From: Myoxocephalus aenaeus
Lineage: Eukaryota > Chordata > Actinopteri > Perciformes > Cottidae
DNA length: 64,000 nt
NCBI GenBank assembly: GCA_038501785.1
Contig: JBAMJR010000065.1
Coordinates: 5,592,501-5,656,500 of the forward strand
Reading direction: 5' to 3'
In this document: one piece after another, positions 24,069 to 36,309 of the stretch
Numbering within the stretch: the stretch's first letter is position 1
Layout of the letters: every line of letters starts with the position of its first letter
Notes under the pieces: generated by a model
What the model saw: only the letters and a program-made list of their open reading frames with translations
What the model was told of the DNA's origin: nothing
Databases searched by the model: none
Translations under genes and position numbers: made by a program

Positions 24069-25279
24069 CACTGAGCTCTATTGGGAACAACAAGCTGAGC
24101 ACAGCACGGAGTGGGGAGTGATGATAGTAACTTTCCTTTTTGGGGATTAGACCGCAGAGCTTTTCAATGGTCTGGCAACAAAAGTGGAGTGGAGCAACTA
24201 CGCCTTAAGTATGAAGCCATAATGGAAAAGTTGTTTTTGTTTCTTTGTTTCATGAAATGAGTATATTGTGTGAGTGCAGTGGCAGACTCGCAGGTGTTGC
24301 TATATGTGTAAATTGATTCAACGGCAATTGGGTATAAACTGACATTTTTTAATTTTTTCACTCCAAAAGTTGTATTTTTGTTCAGTGCCATCTGTCCTCT
24401 CGCTGTGGTCTGCGAGACGACGCGCTCAAAACGTGACAGGTAATTTCACAATATTGATACCTCTAGACGATATGAGACTAATTGCACTCTGTTTCTTTAA
24501 ATGGAGCTTAGCAATAAGTGGAAGAGAAAAAAAATGTTCTGTACACGTACAAGATAAAGCAATTAAGTGGGATTTGCTATAGCTGAGCACAGTCTCAAGT
24601 GTTCATTGACAGTTTATTGTCACGCTAGGAACGATTCAGCAGAGAGCCACCGCAACTCCTGCGCTACTTTAGAACCGCAACTCAATTTAAAATGGTTAAT
24701 TTCTCAGGTTATTGCCTTTTCTGTGAGGAAATGCATTTTGTTTCATTCCGCTGCTGTTCCTCGTGTTTTTATTAAACTGAAAATTAAACAGAGGGAAAAT
24801 TCACAGCTATTAACTCCTCATGTTGGGAATTCGGCCTTGAGAGGACGAGCCTCTTTCGCTTATGTTCATTTCATCTATCCATGAGTACCAGTCTCCGTCT
24901 GACAATACGCTCCCTTTTATTACGCCATTATTCTTACCACTGTTGGCTTGCTTCGCATCTCTCTGTTGTAACATTTATCTCCTCCATTGCTCACATCCGT
25001 ACATAACGGCAAACCTAGACACATCTTGTATTCTGTACTTGCACTGTAATTACCATTTGCACACATACAGTACGTTATCTCACAGACGGATACATCGATG
25101 TATATGGAACAGATTGTGCTGCATCTAAACAGCGCAGACTGTTGAATGGCTGTCAAACATGCAGATGTGACCTTGATCATCCCCGTGGGGAAGAGGCAGT
25201 CATAAGTCCTCCAATTATGCCATGTGGACTCTACTGCAACCTGTAAATAAGAAGTGGATTCGGTCATTGTAATGTTCCC
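24069..25279. other. Unassigned stretch
   Basis: No repeat or exon recognised. The opposed frames at 24862-25267 are not supported. Confidence 0.45.
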
Positions 25280-25605
25280 CTAGAGACACCGTATACAACT
25301 CTGATGCCCCTTCCTCTCTACCTAATTTCTGTCATATTCATTGAATGTGCTGTAACTCTGTTACGTTGTTCATTCTGTACACATGACATCTATTGCTTCT
25401 GTCCATCCGGGGAGAGGGATCATCCTATGTTGCTCTCCTGAAGGTTTCTTCCCTTTTTTTCCCTGTGAAAGTTTTTTGTCTATTTTTTGGGGGGGTTTTC
25501 CTGATCCGATGCGAAGTCCAGGGACAGGGATGCCGTATGTGTACAGATTGTAAATCCCTCCGAGGCAAATTTGTTATTTGTGAAACTGAACTGAATAGTG
25601 GTAGC
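25280..25605 (+). mobile_element. Teleost retroposon 3' part, family D copy 1
   Basis: Ordered phrases (catattcattgaatgtgctg, tgtacacatgacatctattg, ctctcctgaaggtttcttcc, ctgatccgatgcgaagtcc, gggacagggatgccgta, gaggcaaatttgttatttgtga) identify the 3' part of a very abundant fish retroposon that normally ends in an attgaattgaatt-type tail. The tail is missing here. The GC-rich fold-back element begins about 30 bp later. A second copy lies in inverse orientation at 27362-27600. Confidence 0.7.
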
Positions 25606-25633
25606 GACCTGTCAATCAAAAGATGGGCCGCCC

Positions 25634-25953
25634 TAAAGCATACCGTAAAAGCCGCTACTACCTTCGGTGGGTGTCCCCGCTGTAGCTAGCTAGCGCTGCT
25701 GCTAGCTCCCCGCTGCTGCTGCTACTGCACGCGTCCCCTCTGCCCGAGTCGGGGGTCGAGCCGGGGCTAGTCCCGCTACCTTCGGTGGTTGTCGGGGAAC
25801 TAGCGAGAGCTGGCGGAAGTTAGCGGAGAGCTAGCGGTAGTTAGCGGGGAACTAGCAGCAGCGCTAGCTGGCTACAGCGGGGAACCAGCGGGGACACCCA
25901 CCGAACGTAGTAGCGGCTTGTAACCCGACTTTTACGGTACTCTTTATGCTTTA
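25634..25953. mobile_element. GC-rich fold-back (palindromic) element
   Basis: The two ends are long imperfect inverted repeats. The left end begins taaagcataccgtaaaagc, then cgctactaccttcggtgggt and gtccccgctgtagctagc. The right end, read in reverse complement, gives taaagcat, a 7-bp insert, accgtaaaa, cgctactacgttcggtgggt and gtccccgctg...tagccagctagcgctgctgct. The arms are about 80-110 bp each. The middle is built from variants of an agcgg(gg)aactagc motif. The 320-bp unit is far more GC-rich than its flanks. There is no coding remnant and no clear target duplication. It resembles fold-back MITEs, but I do not know this family. Confidence 0.65.
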
Positions 25954-27361
25954 TGGTCTATTTTCCTGCTAAATGAACATCATGCTGCGTTGAAGAAGAC
26001 GTGCAACTAGCGATTAAGACCATAAACTCATGTTAACAATGTTTAAATCAACTGAGGAGTAGGGTCATTTTCTCACATTTTTGAGTTGCAAACAAGAGGA
26101 GCTGCTCCTGCTGGCCATCAGATAGAATTCAGGTTAAAGACACTTCTGCATTGGCTTCACTTTGCAGAACTGGAGGTTGCCATCTGGCTGCAGCACAGAT
26201 GTGCAATACAACCAAGACATTTGTTGGGATGTGACAGGTAGCCATGACGTAGCATCACACAACAGATGACATATTAGATAAAGAAAAGCTGTGTTGCTGG
26301 TTGTAGCATGCTGACGGAGCCACAATAAGATATTAGAGAGATGTTAATTACATTATGGAGTGCTTATGAACAGAGCCACAATACAAGGATATATTTGGAA
26401 ACAGGAAGCAGCTCTGCGGTCATATTCGTGTCCTTGTGCATCAGCTAATACAAGAAAGTAACAACCTGACTAAGAAGCACATGCTCAGCTGATATTCACA
26501 GCCTGAGGTTAGAAGTGAGTTTAACCACATATGAAACGCACCATTTAGCCTGTGTTTGCCATTCCTCCCTCCACTCAGCATGAAGATAATTGGATATAAA
26601 ACATCAGTGAGAAGTCATAGCTCTCCTCCTTCTACCCCTGCATGGCCTCACAGCTCCAAATCACACAATAAAACACCACTAAACCTCATCAGTGGCGCTT
26701 TAAATGTGTTGGACAGAGGGAGACGGTTCAGTAGTACAGCTTATAATTCATGTGGCGGCAATTCTCATTGACCTCAACTCCTGCTGGATGACTAGTTTCT
26801 TTATGTTTCCTTCTACTGTGTTAAATCCCAGCTCTCACATTTTTATTCTATCACGAAATCTGTTTCATTGTACTTATACTGGATCAAATGAAACGGCTGA
26901 TGGAAGTAAAACATACATCTGCAATAACGGAGCGCTCCACCTCCCGCCGGAGCATCGACTGCAGGTTGAATCCGGGTCCGTCCACGTCGGGCTGGAGTCT
27001 GAGCTGAAGGAGTCTTCTCATGAACCTGCATGAGTCTGATTTTGTTTCTCTCATCTCTGTAAGGCTGCGTAACTTTTGGCATCATTGATTTTTAAATGCA
27101 CAACGTCTAGCATCCCAATTGGAAAAGTTACCAAAGTAAAGTTTTTTTCTTTGTGAATATTATGTTTCTCCATATTGTCGGCTTCTTGAAGTTATATTGC
27201 AGAAACTCACACACTGCGGCATCCGGCATGGCGTTGCAAATAAAAAAAGCTCTTCATGTGGGAAAAGTAAGGTAAAGAGAATCAAACAAAGACATTTTTT
27301 CTGACATTTTAAAAAGTAGAAAAAAAAACATATGCTGTATACTAAGACAATATTTGTGAAT
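25954..27361. other. Unassigned stretch
   Basis: No exon or repeat recognised. Frames at 26704-27085 are open on both strands without domain support. Confidence 0.45.
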
Positions 27362-27600
27362 TAATTCAATTCAATTCAGTTTATTTTGTATAGCCCAGAA
27401 TCACAAATTACAAATTTGCCTCGGATGGCTTTACAATCTGTACACATACGACATCCCTGTCCCAGGAACCTCACATCGGATCAGGAAAAACTCCCCAAAA
27501 AATTGAAAAAATAACTTTCACAGGGAAAAGAAGGGAAGAAACCTTAAATTAGAGGATATTGTATTCAGAATCCCTACTGTGAGTGTCCCTCTAGCCAACT
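27362..27600 (-). mobile_element. Teleost retroposon 3' part, family D copy 2 (inverted)
   Basis: On the plus strand this begins with the (aattc)n tail and continues gtttattttgtatagcccagaatcac, aaatttgcctcgga, ctgtacacatacgacatccctgtccc and aactccccaaaaaa. This is the reverse complement of the 3' end of the same retroposon seen at 25280-25605. It is 5'-truncated and carries only the tail and about 200 bp of body. Confidence 0.75.
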
Positions 27601-28132
27601 CTTTACTGAGGCTCACTATCTACATTCAGAGGTTATTGATGGAACCAACATTCAGATTTTTCCCGTTTTAGGATGGGATGAAACATCGCTCTCCAGAGAT
27701 GAAAGGCCTTACACCAGATTGACTTATTAGGTAATTGGACTACTGTATGCCGTCCTTACCGAAAAGAGAGAGGAAGTGTGTATGTGAGTGTGTAGCAGGT
27801 GTTAAAGCGTGAAATATAGCGTCGGTGAAGGGTGCAGCATAAACCTGGCCACTCTAACTTTTTCTTTTTTTAATTTGGATTGGCAAGTCAACTGGCAGGA
27901 TGGCAATATTTTATCATCAAGTCGTTTTCTGAGTATCCCGCTCTGAAGCAGAGTGGCTCTCCATCATGTTTGTCAGAGGCGACTTTATAGAAGAACACTG
28001 AGACCGGATTGGCTGCCGGGCAAACGTTGATATGTGTGTGTGTGTGTGTATGGGGGCTGGTATTGGCGGAGCGATTATATTGAATGTGCAGGCATCTGAG
28101 TTTATTTGTCGCTAACAAGCCGAGACGTCAGA
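27601..28132. other. Unassigned stretch with short (TG)n
   Basis: Only a short TG tract at about 28031-28049 is notable. Confidence 0.5.
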
Positions 28133-28480
28133 TAACGCAATTCAATTCATTTCTTTAGCAAAGATTTTGTATCGAGCTGCCGTGTGTTTAAAAGAGTTTA
28201 AGTCCCCAGAAATGCCTCACCCAATAAACTAGGTATTCATTATTGGTTCAACAGTTGAGAATGAAATGGCCACAGCGAATAAGTGAGGCAATGTTTACCA
28301 CGGGTCTTTGTCTCTGGAGGTCTATAGATCGTTGTCCTTCCTCTCAACAGCGTGACATTTTCCTTCATTGAAACAGAAGAATAAAAAAAACATTCACAAC
28401 ACTAGCCAACAATATTATATTGTAATTGCCACTTGCCTAGTGTGGATTCATTCAGTCAATACAAACGCTAGTTATGGAGT
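28133..28480 (+). repeat. Ancient tandem duplication, unit 1
   Basis: This unit aligns with 28746-29080. Shared ordered blocks include taacgcaatt...aatttctt, gagctgc, cagaaatg, ttggttcaacag-tga, acattcacaacact and caacaatattatattgta. The offset is about 612 bp. No coding frame, tail or terminal repeat is visible. A local duplication of unique DNA is more likely than two repeat insertions. Confidence 0.65.
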
Positions 28481-28745
28481 TTTCCAATCATCCAATGGGC
28501 CTCACAGTTCAATTGGGATGAGTTTGTCTCCTCAGAAGATCAGAACAAAACAGTATTTGTTATTGAAAATGAATGATTAACCACTCACATGTACTCGATA
28601 TTATGGTTGAATGCCTGTCATAAACAAACACGTGGTGAGCCATTCATGAGTGGAATTATTTAACGTATAATGAATCACTCACTTAAACTTATATACATAC
28701 GGTATATAGCACAGAAAGCATTCACATCCTGTTGTAAATTTGTAT
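28481..28745 (+). other. Spacer between the two duplicated units
   Basis: This piece has a weaker trace of the duplication. The phrase gaatgattaaccactcac at the start compares with gaatgattgtcatgaac near 29060. Nothing else recognised. Confidence 0.4.
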
Positions 28746-29080
28746 TTAACGCATTTAAATGAATTTCTTCGGCAAATGGTTTGTGTAGAGCTGCTCTGTG
28801 TTGGTTGGGGTCAACGCCTCAGAAATGGCTAACACTTATTCAATGTTGGCTCAACAGCTGACAAAGAAATAGCGACAGCAAAGAAGTGAAGCATGTTAGT
28901 TTGTCTCCGGTTCACGTCCTTGCTCTTTCCCATGTTGAGACACTGGAATAAAAACACATTCACAACACTTTCCACGGGCATTCAACAATATTATATTGTA
29001 TTCACACTTCTTTCTGCTGAATCATTCAGGCAATTCTAACTCTGAACTGTTATTTTGGAGCGAATGATTGTCATGAACAA
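28746..29080 (+). repeat. Ancient tandem duplication, unit 2
   Basis: Diverged partner of 28133-28480, with several small insertions and deletions. The best-conserved block is the last third (acattcacaacact ... caacaatattatattgta). Confidence 0.65.
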
Positions 29081-30977
29081 GGTGAGTGATTAAAAAAAGC
29101 CACGTTGGCCAAAGTGCAGAACCTGTTGAAGTGATGAAAAACCTCCTATCTGCACTTTTTCTCTTTTTTTTCTTTTTCTTCTTTTTTTTTGTATTTTGTA
29201 TTATGTATTGGGTATTCTCAACAAATAGCATTCTGCAAGAAAACCAATTGTTTTTTGTATTCTAAAAAAAGTGAATTTTTCAGATCGGAGGTTTTGCTCT
29301 TCGGCCACTAAATGTTCCTGTTGAGGCATCCATGTTTAACACACAATTGCCCACTCACACGCGTCCAAATAACCAAGGGCTTACCATACAACAAAGTTTT
29401 AACTGCGTTAACAAAAACATGTGCAGTGCAGTGGAATCGGTTGAGTTTTTGTGTCGCTCCTGAATTTGCCCAAGGAACCCTGACTGAAATATAGTGCTTA
29501 TGAATCCTCAAGGTAATGGAAAAGATGCTCTGATGACAGGCAGCAGAGACCCAGGGTCATGTTGTTCCCTGCACACATAAATCCTGGCCTCCTCTTGCCC
29601 CCTGCCCGCCCGTCTCGTACATCTGTAGCAGGAGCCGTCTTTTGGCTATCTTGACTGATTGAGAGGCATGATTTATACCAACGGGCCAGGACTATAACAG
29701 GAAATTCAATTAAATGGAGGAACATAAATAGAAGATAAATGAACGAGTGCCCTCACCTCTCTGCGTGGCTCTTTCCCACTGGCCTTTGTTCACATGAAAA
29801 TACATTAGTTCTGTTTCTGTGAAAAGATTGTTTTTATGCAAACGATGACTCACAGTATGTAGATTATATTAGCAGATTCTGAAAATTGGTGGGTAAGTGA
29901 GGTAATATTGAATATGTGCATGCATATTCATACTCGTGCAGCAGAGCTGTCACAACAACAAGGCAGATAGAGGTCTAATGGACGCCCGTTAGAAGAGAAA
30001 CAGCTGTGGACCCGTAGTTGTCAGGACACATTCTTTCCCGTACGTGGCGAGGTTCGTTAGTTCACAGTGTGGCGAGGAGGACAAGGGGATCTCTCTCGCT
30101 CTCCCTGCATATAGGTCGCTAAAGTGACTTTTGAGATTTGATACTTAAACCTTGAAAGATCATTCTCCCTCTCCCAATTTAGACCTGACCTTTACGAGCA
30201 GCCAGCCCGACGACACCTTCACACACGCAAACAGGATCAGCTCCAGAAGGACGCAATCAGTCTCTGTGCGCTCGCCACTCAGGCAAAACAGCTGGCCGTG
30301 GCCCAGCACGGGCGCTCTTACAGTATTGACACTGCTGGTTGTTTTATCGCTTAATTTGCGGGGCCGCTGAAGTATTTATAGACCTCCCCATCCGAATGCA
30401 CCACATGTAAATTAAGCTTCATCATAAATAATCCATTGGCGAAAAATATGCAGCGCTATAATTGGAAGCATGTTCAAAATACTTGTTTCCTGCCTTCATA
30501 AGGTGCCAGAGAGTTTGTTTTCTGTCCTGCAGCGTCGTGGTTGTTTTGCTTCCAGCGAGGATCATTAATATACGGCTCCCCGTTTTCAGATGCCCTTGCT
30601 CGACAAGGAGTTCTAAATCTGTACAAGTGGTTAGGAGGACACTCATCTTAGCTTTGCGGGGCCAAGCCTGTCTTCTCACTTAAGTAGGAACTAATTTATG
30701 CCCGGTGATAAAAGAAAATGCATAAAATAAAGGCGAGGCGTAACCCGGGGCAAGAAATGGCAATAAGAGGTGTGAGCCCTCAATGGCAATAAGTCAGAGT
30801 GATTTATAACTCAGTGACAGGGAGGGAAATGTTTCACCAGCATGTCAGTCAAATGCATCCCCGTTCATCATGGATCACACCTCTATTATTCACATTTATT
30901 AGTTTCTTTTTTCACCCTTTTTCCCTCTCACACTCACAGGCTTGCTGTGTTAGTGTATGTGCACTACATGTCAGCTA
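29081..30977. other. Unassigned stretch
   Basis: Holds a T-rich run at about 29155-29190. No exon or repeat recognised. Confidence 0.45.
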
Positions 30978-32347
30978 CAGTCAGGGCCACAAGTATCTGG
31001 ATTGTGACACCATTTTTCTTATTTTCCTCTTTACACGTATTTGAAATGACGCAGTCAATGTGTGGGAGAAGTGTCAACTTTTAGCTTTAATTCAATGGAT
31101 GTAACAAAACCATCGCATTAACTGTGTAGGAGTCACGGCCATTTTGACACAGTCCCCCACATTTGTAGAGGCTCAAAAGTAATTGGAAATTTGTCTTACA
31201 AATGGTTTGATGGCCAGGGGTGGCGTGTTCCCTCATTATTTCATGACAAATTAAACAGATAAAAAGGTCTGTAGATGACTCAAAATGTTGAATGTGCATT
31301 TGGTAGCTGGTCCAGGGAACTGTCAGCATGAGGACCAAAGAGGTGTCAATGCAAGTGAAGGAGGCCATTAAAAGGCTGACAGACTACACAAACCTACCAG
31401 GCAGACAGCAGAAACATTAGGTTTGACCAAATCAGTTTGGTACGTTGCTAAAAAATAAGGAATGCACTGGCAAGCTCACCAACACCAAAAGCCGGAAAAC
31501 CATGGAAGACATGTAAAGTAGATGTTGCAGAATTATTTCCTTGGTGATGAAGGGGTCATTGTCAAAGTCTACAATCAAGAGATGCCTTCATGAATATGAA
31601 TACAGAAGGTTTACAACAAAGTGCAAACCACTGGAACACTGAAGAACAGGAAGGCCAGATTAGACTTTGCCAGAAAGCATCTGAATGAGGCTGATCAGTT
31701 TTAGATGAAGGTTCTTTGGAAGATGAAACCAAGATTAACTTGTAGCAGAATGATGGGAAGAGAAAAGCGTGAAGAAGGAAAGGAACATCTCCTGATCTGA
31801 AGCCACATCACCTGGTTAACATGGTGGAGGCAGTGTATGGTATGGGCTTGTATGGCTGCCAATGGAGCTGGGTCACTGGTGTTCATTTATGATGTCACAA
31901 CTGATAGAAGTAGCAGGATGAGGTTTGAGGTGTTTAGGGCTGTGCTGTCTACTCAGATTCAGCCAAATGCTGCAAAACTGATTGGACGGTGCTTCTCAGT
32001 ACAGATGGATAATGACCTGCCAAAGCATCTCAAGGGAGGAAACTTAGCGTTTGGGGATGACTTTGGGCATAATACTTCAGACAAAGGATTTTACTCCAGG
32101 GTTTTAAAAATGATCATTATATTCAATATTATGTTAGTTTGTCCAATCATTTCTGAAACTCTGAAAATGTGGGGGACTGTGTAAAATGGCAGTAATTCCT
32201 AAACAGTTCAAGCCATAGTATTTATTGAAATAAAGCTGAAAGTCTACACTTCAACCACATATTGACTGCTTTACTTAACATCCATTGCAGTTGTCTAAAT
32301 AGGCGAAATTCGGAAGATTATGTCATAGTCCAAATACTTATACAGTG
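30978..32347 (+). mobile_element. Tc1/mariner-type transposon, decayed, long inverted repeats
   Basis: The left end, cagtcagggccacaagtatc after a TA at 30976-30977, and the right end, which in reverse complement reads cactgtataagtatttggac, are imperfect inverted repeats. Similarity continues inward for about 210 bp (30978-31190 against about 32128-32347), including tgacacagtcccccacatt on both sides. A transposase relic lies between them. Length, TA flank and transposase remnant all fit a Tc1-like element. The exact right end could be a few bases either way. Confidence 0.8.
31317..32184 (+). pseudogene. Tc1-like transposase pseudogene
   Basis: Pieces of a Tc1-type transposase appear in changing frames. 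An N-terminal part near 31317-31420 includes EAIKRLTDYTNLPGRQQKH. A catalytic part from about 31837 reads VWACMAANGAGSLVFI, then LIGRCFSVQMDNDLPKH, the region of the second catalytic aspartate (normally in a DNDPKH context). The frame then runs into AT-rich DNA and no third acidic residue is found, indicating an internal deletion after the DND block. Many stops and shifts lie in between. It can encode nothing functional. Confidence 0.8.
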
Positions 32348-32729
32348 TGTCTGTGTGTGCACAAAGACACATTGGTATTGGCAGAGGATGTGTCACTGTT
32401 ATGTACTTTCTGAAGTAATTAGTCATTAGAAATCTGTTCTTTATTTATGAATATATCATTCTCCCATCTATATAATGGAGTATGGTACAACACATGGCTC
32501 ATTTGAATGAGTGAAAGTGCTTTTAATGCTCTGCATACATTTGTTTTTATCAGGTTGTGGGATGCACACCTCTTTTGGCTGAAAATGACCCAAAAAAACA
32601 AATAATATATTCACAATCACATTCGATACATTTCACTCTGCTTGATAGCGATGAACCCAACATGTCACTTAAAGCTCTGCCATCTCCATGACATGTGAGC
32701 AGTTAGGGAATTCAGGATAAAAATGGATA
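32348..32729. other. Unassigned stretch between two transposons
   Basis: No feature recognised. Confidence 0.5.
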
Positions 32730-33558
32730 ATTTAGAGCAGGGGTAGCCAACACGGTGCCCACGGGCACCTGGTCGCCCGCAGAGACCACGCTAGTCGCCC
32801 GCGAAGCATGTGCTAAAAATAGAACACGCTTATGAGCTTTCACAAGAAAAATAATAAAAAATAAAATAATTCACTGGCGTGCGCACAGCGGTCGGAGCTA
32901 CTTATGTGTCATGGTTCTAACTTGTATCATGGTTCTAACTTTAGTCGCGGTTAAAACTTTATAACAACAATTAATAACCCACAACTAACACATTTTAACA
33001 GGGTAAAACACCAAGACACAACAGTTTGTGACTTATTAACAATTTGTAACACTAATAATTGTACATTTATAAAATTACACCACCGAGCATGCTGGGTACA
33101 GCTCGCCCACTATCACACCAAGAAGAAACTCCGTCGCAGGAAGAGACAGACCCTTCCTGTTTTTTTTCACCTACATTCCCCTGGGTCTTAAGTCCCTCCA
33201 GGTTTAGCTTCCTAACACCCTCTATGTACCAACGTAAAAACAGCTGTTCAGTTGGCCTGCGGTCCTTTTCAGCATCAATGAATGAATGCGTTTACTGAAG
33301 AAAAAAAATACGCCAGAATCTTACAAAATACTGTGATATTAATTTTTGGCCATACCGCCCAGCCCTAACTCCGACCATTTCTGAAGGGGGTTAGATAGAG
33401 TTAGATAGAGTTAGATAGTTAGATAGGGGTTAAATAGATAGTGATCTGTGCAACTTTGTTGTTCAGGAAGTTTGTATCAAACAAGTAGCCCTTCGTATTA
33501 TTTTGTACCCTTGAAGTAGCTCTCGGCTTCAAAAAGGTTGGTGACCCCTGATTTAGAG
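32730..33558. mobile_element. Non-autonomous hAT element with target duplication ATTTAGAG
   Basis: The element proper is 32738-33550. It starts caggggtagccaac and ends gttggtgacccctg (12 of 14 bases pair as inverted repeats). The 8 bases on each side are identical: atttagag at 32730-32737 and 33551-33558. CAGGGGT ends and an 8-bp duplication are diagnostic of Charlie/Buster-like hAT elements. No transposase remnant is seen. The right part includes ggccataccgcccagccc at about 33349-33367, which resembles the end of another fish repeat and suggests a nested, partly lost insertion. Confidence 0.9.
33385..33440. repeat. (GTTAGATAGA)-like minisatellite inside the hAT element
   Basis: Four to five imperfect copies of a gttagatag unit in tandem. 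Confidence 0.75.
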
Positions 33559-33725
33559 TAATGCTTTCAACAATTTGAGGGAAATGTACTGGTATAATGT
33601 GTTAATATCATCGCATTATTCAAAGTATTATTCACCACGTCATCACCACAAAATCACCTCATTTTTAGATTAAAATGCCCGAGGGTCGCATTTGCTCAAT
33701 CCCAGCTGGCAGCCTCTTCGATTCT

Positions 33726-33727
<2 letters not shown>

Positions 33728-33773
<46 letters not shown>
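33728..33773. repeat. (CA)n microsatellite
   Basis: Perfect CA run of about 46 bp. Confidence 0.95.
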
Positions 33774-33777
<4 letters not shown>

Positions 33778-36282
33778 TGCTTGCACAAAGAGAGGCGGCA
33801 GACTCACAGATGTACCGGTATGTGGATGCCCGTGTACACGGCCAGACATGCCTGATGCAAAGGTGAGGAAATGAAGGCGGTCGCCATGTGGGGTGCCGAT
33901 AAGAGTGCTTTGCTCCCTCTGCTCTGTACCCACAGCATCTGCTCTGCCCTCATTAATCAAGGCAGAGGTGGGCAGGGGGCTGCCACTTGAGATACAGCTT
34001 GATCATCACATGGAGTTCTGCGGACCGCATCCTGGCATCCAGCTCAACTGTTTCTGTCGTGTGTGTCTTACCCGTCTCCGCTCAAGGCTACACCGCTTGT
34101 TAGTTTTCCTCATACGCTGTGTCGCATGGCCAGCTCGACATGGGCCCAATGCCATCTGTCGGTGGACGTCGCCCTGTGACCTAGTGGAAAACATGAAGGC
34201 CGTTACCCCCCCCGCCCATATGTGGCGTTTTAACTCAAGCTTGACAAAGCAGCCACCTCCTGGTGCAGTATCCCAAGAGGGTCTCTGACTTTCTAAAAAA
34301 TAAAACACAAATGATGCTTAAGACACTGCCGCGCCAGACTGATGTATTCCCCCAGCAGCCTGGTGGGACCAGCAGTCTGTCTGTCCTGCATTTTGCTCTT
34401 CCTCATTGCAGAGGAGATTGAAATTTCCTTTGAGACAATCTCTGCCATCTCATCCTTTTCAAATGGAGCCTCGCCACGGTGTGCTCTTGGTTGGCCGGAG
34501 GCTACGGAGGCTCATCACAGACTTGCTTGTGTAGACATATGTCACCAAAGACACAAGGACAGGCGTTTGGAGGCTCAAGGACACCATTAGGGGGTTCTCT
34601 CCGCCAAAGCTAAAAAATTGAGGGAGAAAATAGTAAAATAAGGCTGTACTGTCCCCCCTGGAGGTTTTCAGCTACAACTAGCAGCTCGATAGCTCACCCT
34701 GTTGGTCATTTGGTCCACAGAAACTCCCTCAACCTTTGGTGGCCACAGTTTTTGCTATCGGAGGATGACATTTAGCATAGATGTCACCCTGTAGGTGTGT
34801 GTTCATGCTAACTGTTATGAAGGGGGGGTGGCGGTGAGATTGGCCGATAGCAAAAAGGCGCAAAACGTCTACAAGGAATTCTCTTCCCATGGCCAAACTC
34901 ATGACCTGTTTTACGTAGACTCTTGTGGGAGGCCTCATTGGTCTCAGCAGAAGGGTCCTCTGTCAGTGGTGTGGGATAGTCCTGATCCGTATACTTAAAC
35001 CACGCCGTCTTTAATTCATTTTCATGATCTGCTTCTCGTTGACGCTTGTGGGAGGAGTTTAGTGAATACAGCAGAGCGTGGATGAATGGGCGTACAGGGT
35101 CACAGCTATTGCGGAGTCTGTTTTTACCTTCAAGGGTCAAATAGACTTAAATTCATTTTCAAGTTTTGTGATAATTTACAGTGATGTACAGCTTTAAAAA
35201 CGTAATGGTAATCATCACATGCAATACATTCTAATAAGAGCCAATTTGAGTTTGGGATTAGCAAATTATAGGGACATTCATGGACATTTTTGACGGTTGC
35301 AACTTGCTAACCAGGAAGTTGTAAGGACCTTTCCCTTAGTGCCCATTCTGCTGGGTTGTGACAAACTAACACATTGGACTATTGGACTACTGATCCCCAA
35401 CTCACCTTGTAAAGATGAGCATGTAATATATTAGTTCTTGTAGAGTTGAATTGTTGGATAGACAGAAGTATAAATAGGTTTACCACTTCCATTTGACTTT
35501 TTTCTTTTTTTTTTGTGATATGAGGCTTACTAATATTAGCAAGCGATATTACAGTTGCTCATGATCAACTCACCCACCTGTTTCAATAATGGCATTATAA
35601 CTGAGAATCATAGCTGCCAAACAAGCTCTCCATGCAGCCGCTGCTTCTTTCTGAGTTACTGGTGGGTTTGATGAGCACAAAAACATCATCTACAGTCTGA
35701 CAGCATCACTCCCTCAAATAAGCCCCCTGACGAAAGAAATGCGGATGCGTACCCCCACGTAAATACATTTATTTGTTCGTGAACCTTCCAGTGACTTACC
35801 TGTAGAAATCGGTGTGACCAAACAAATGAAAGCTCCACAGACATGCGTTTCCCAGCACTGTGATAACTAATAGCCTTGTCACAGTCTATAATGTGTCATG
35901 TGCAACAGCCGCGGTGAGTATGCGTTGCCATTTGGGTCGTTCAGAGGGACACATGACGCCTCACTAAGACCCTCAATCACCGAGCACCTGAGAGGCCTGT
36001 CACAGGCATGACAGAATACTGCCAAGAGCCATTTATACACAATCATGACAGCTAATGACAAAATGCCCATCACAGTGGAGCTACAACCTGTTTAGTGTCG
36101 AGGGATAAGAGGCTCCGGACGGATATGGAAGATCGGCTCATCAGCAACAATGGAACTGGCCTGATGGCGAACGACTGCTGCGCTTAAAGCCTCAGAGTCT
36201 GTGTCTCGTAATGATGTGCGTCTCAAAAGCCGAACAACATCCCGATGACGAAAATGCATCTCCCTGTGTGCCGTCCCGCTGA
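33774..36282. other. Unassigned stretch
   Basis: No exon or repeat identified. A 13-bp inverted repeat (tttttgctatcgg at 34749 and its complement at 34844) may mark an old short element at about 34700-34900. Frames at 33893-34308 are open on both strands without domain support. Confidence 0.4.
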
Positions 36283-36309
36283 GCACACACACACACACAC
36301 ACACACACT
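36283..36309. repeat. (CA)n microsatellite
   Basis: Short CA tract. Confidence 0.9.

Noticed and set aside
33385..33440. CRISPR-like array
   Set aside because: The tandem gttagatag units have no unique spacers. This is a minisatellite in vertebrate DNA.
33675..33960. His/Thr or Cys/Val-repeat frames
   Set aside because: Produced by (CA)n. The same applies at 6080-6346 and 43962-44305.
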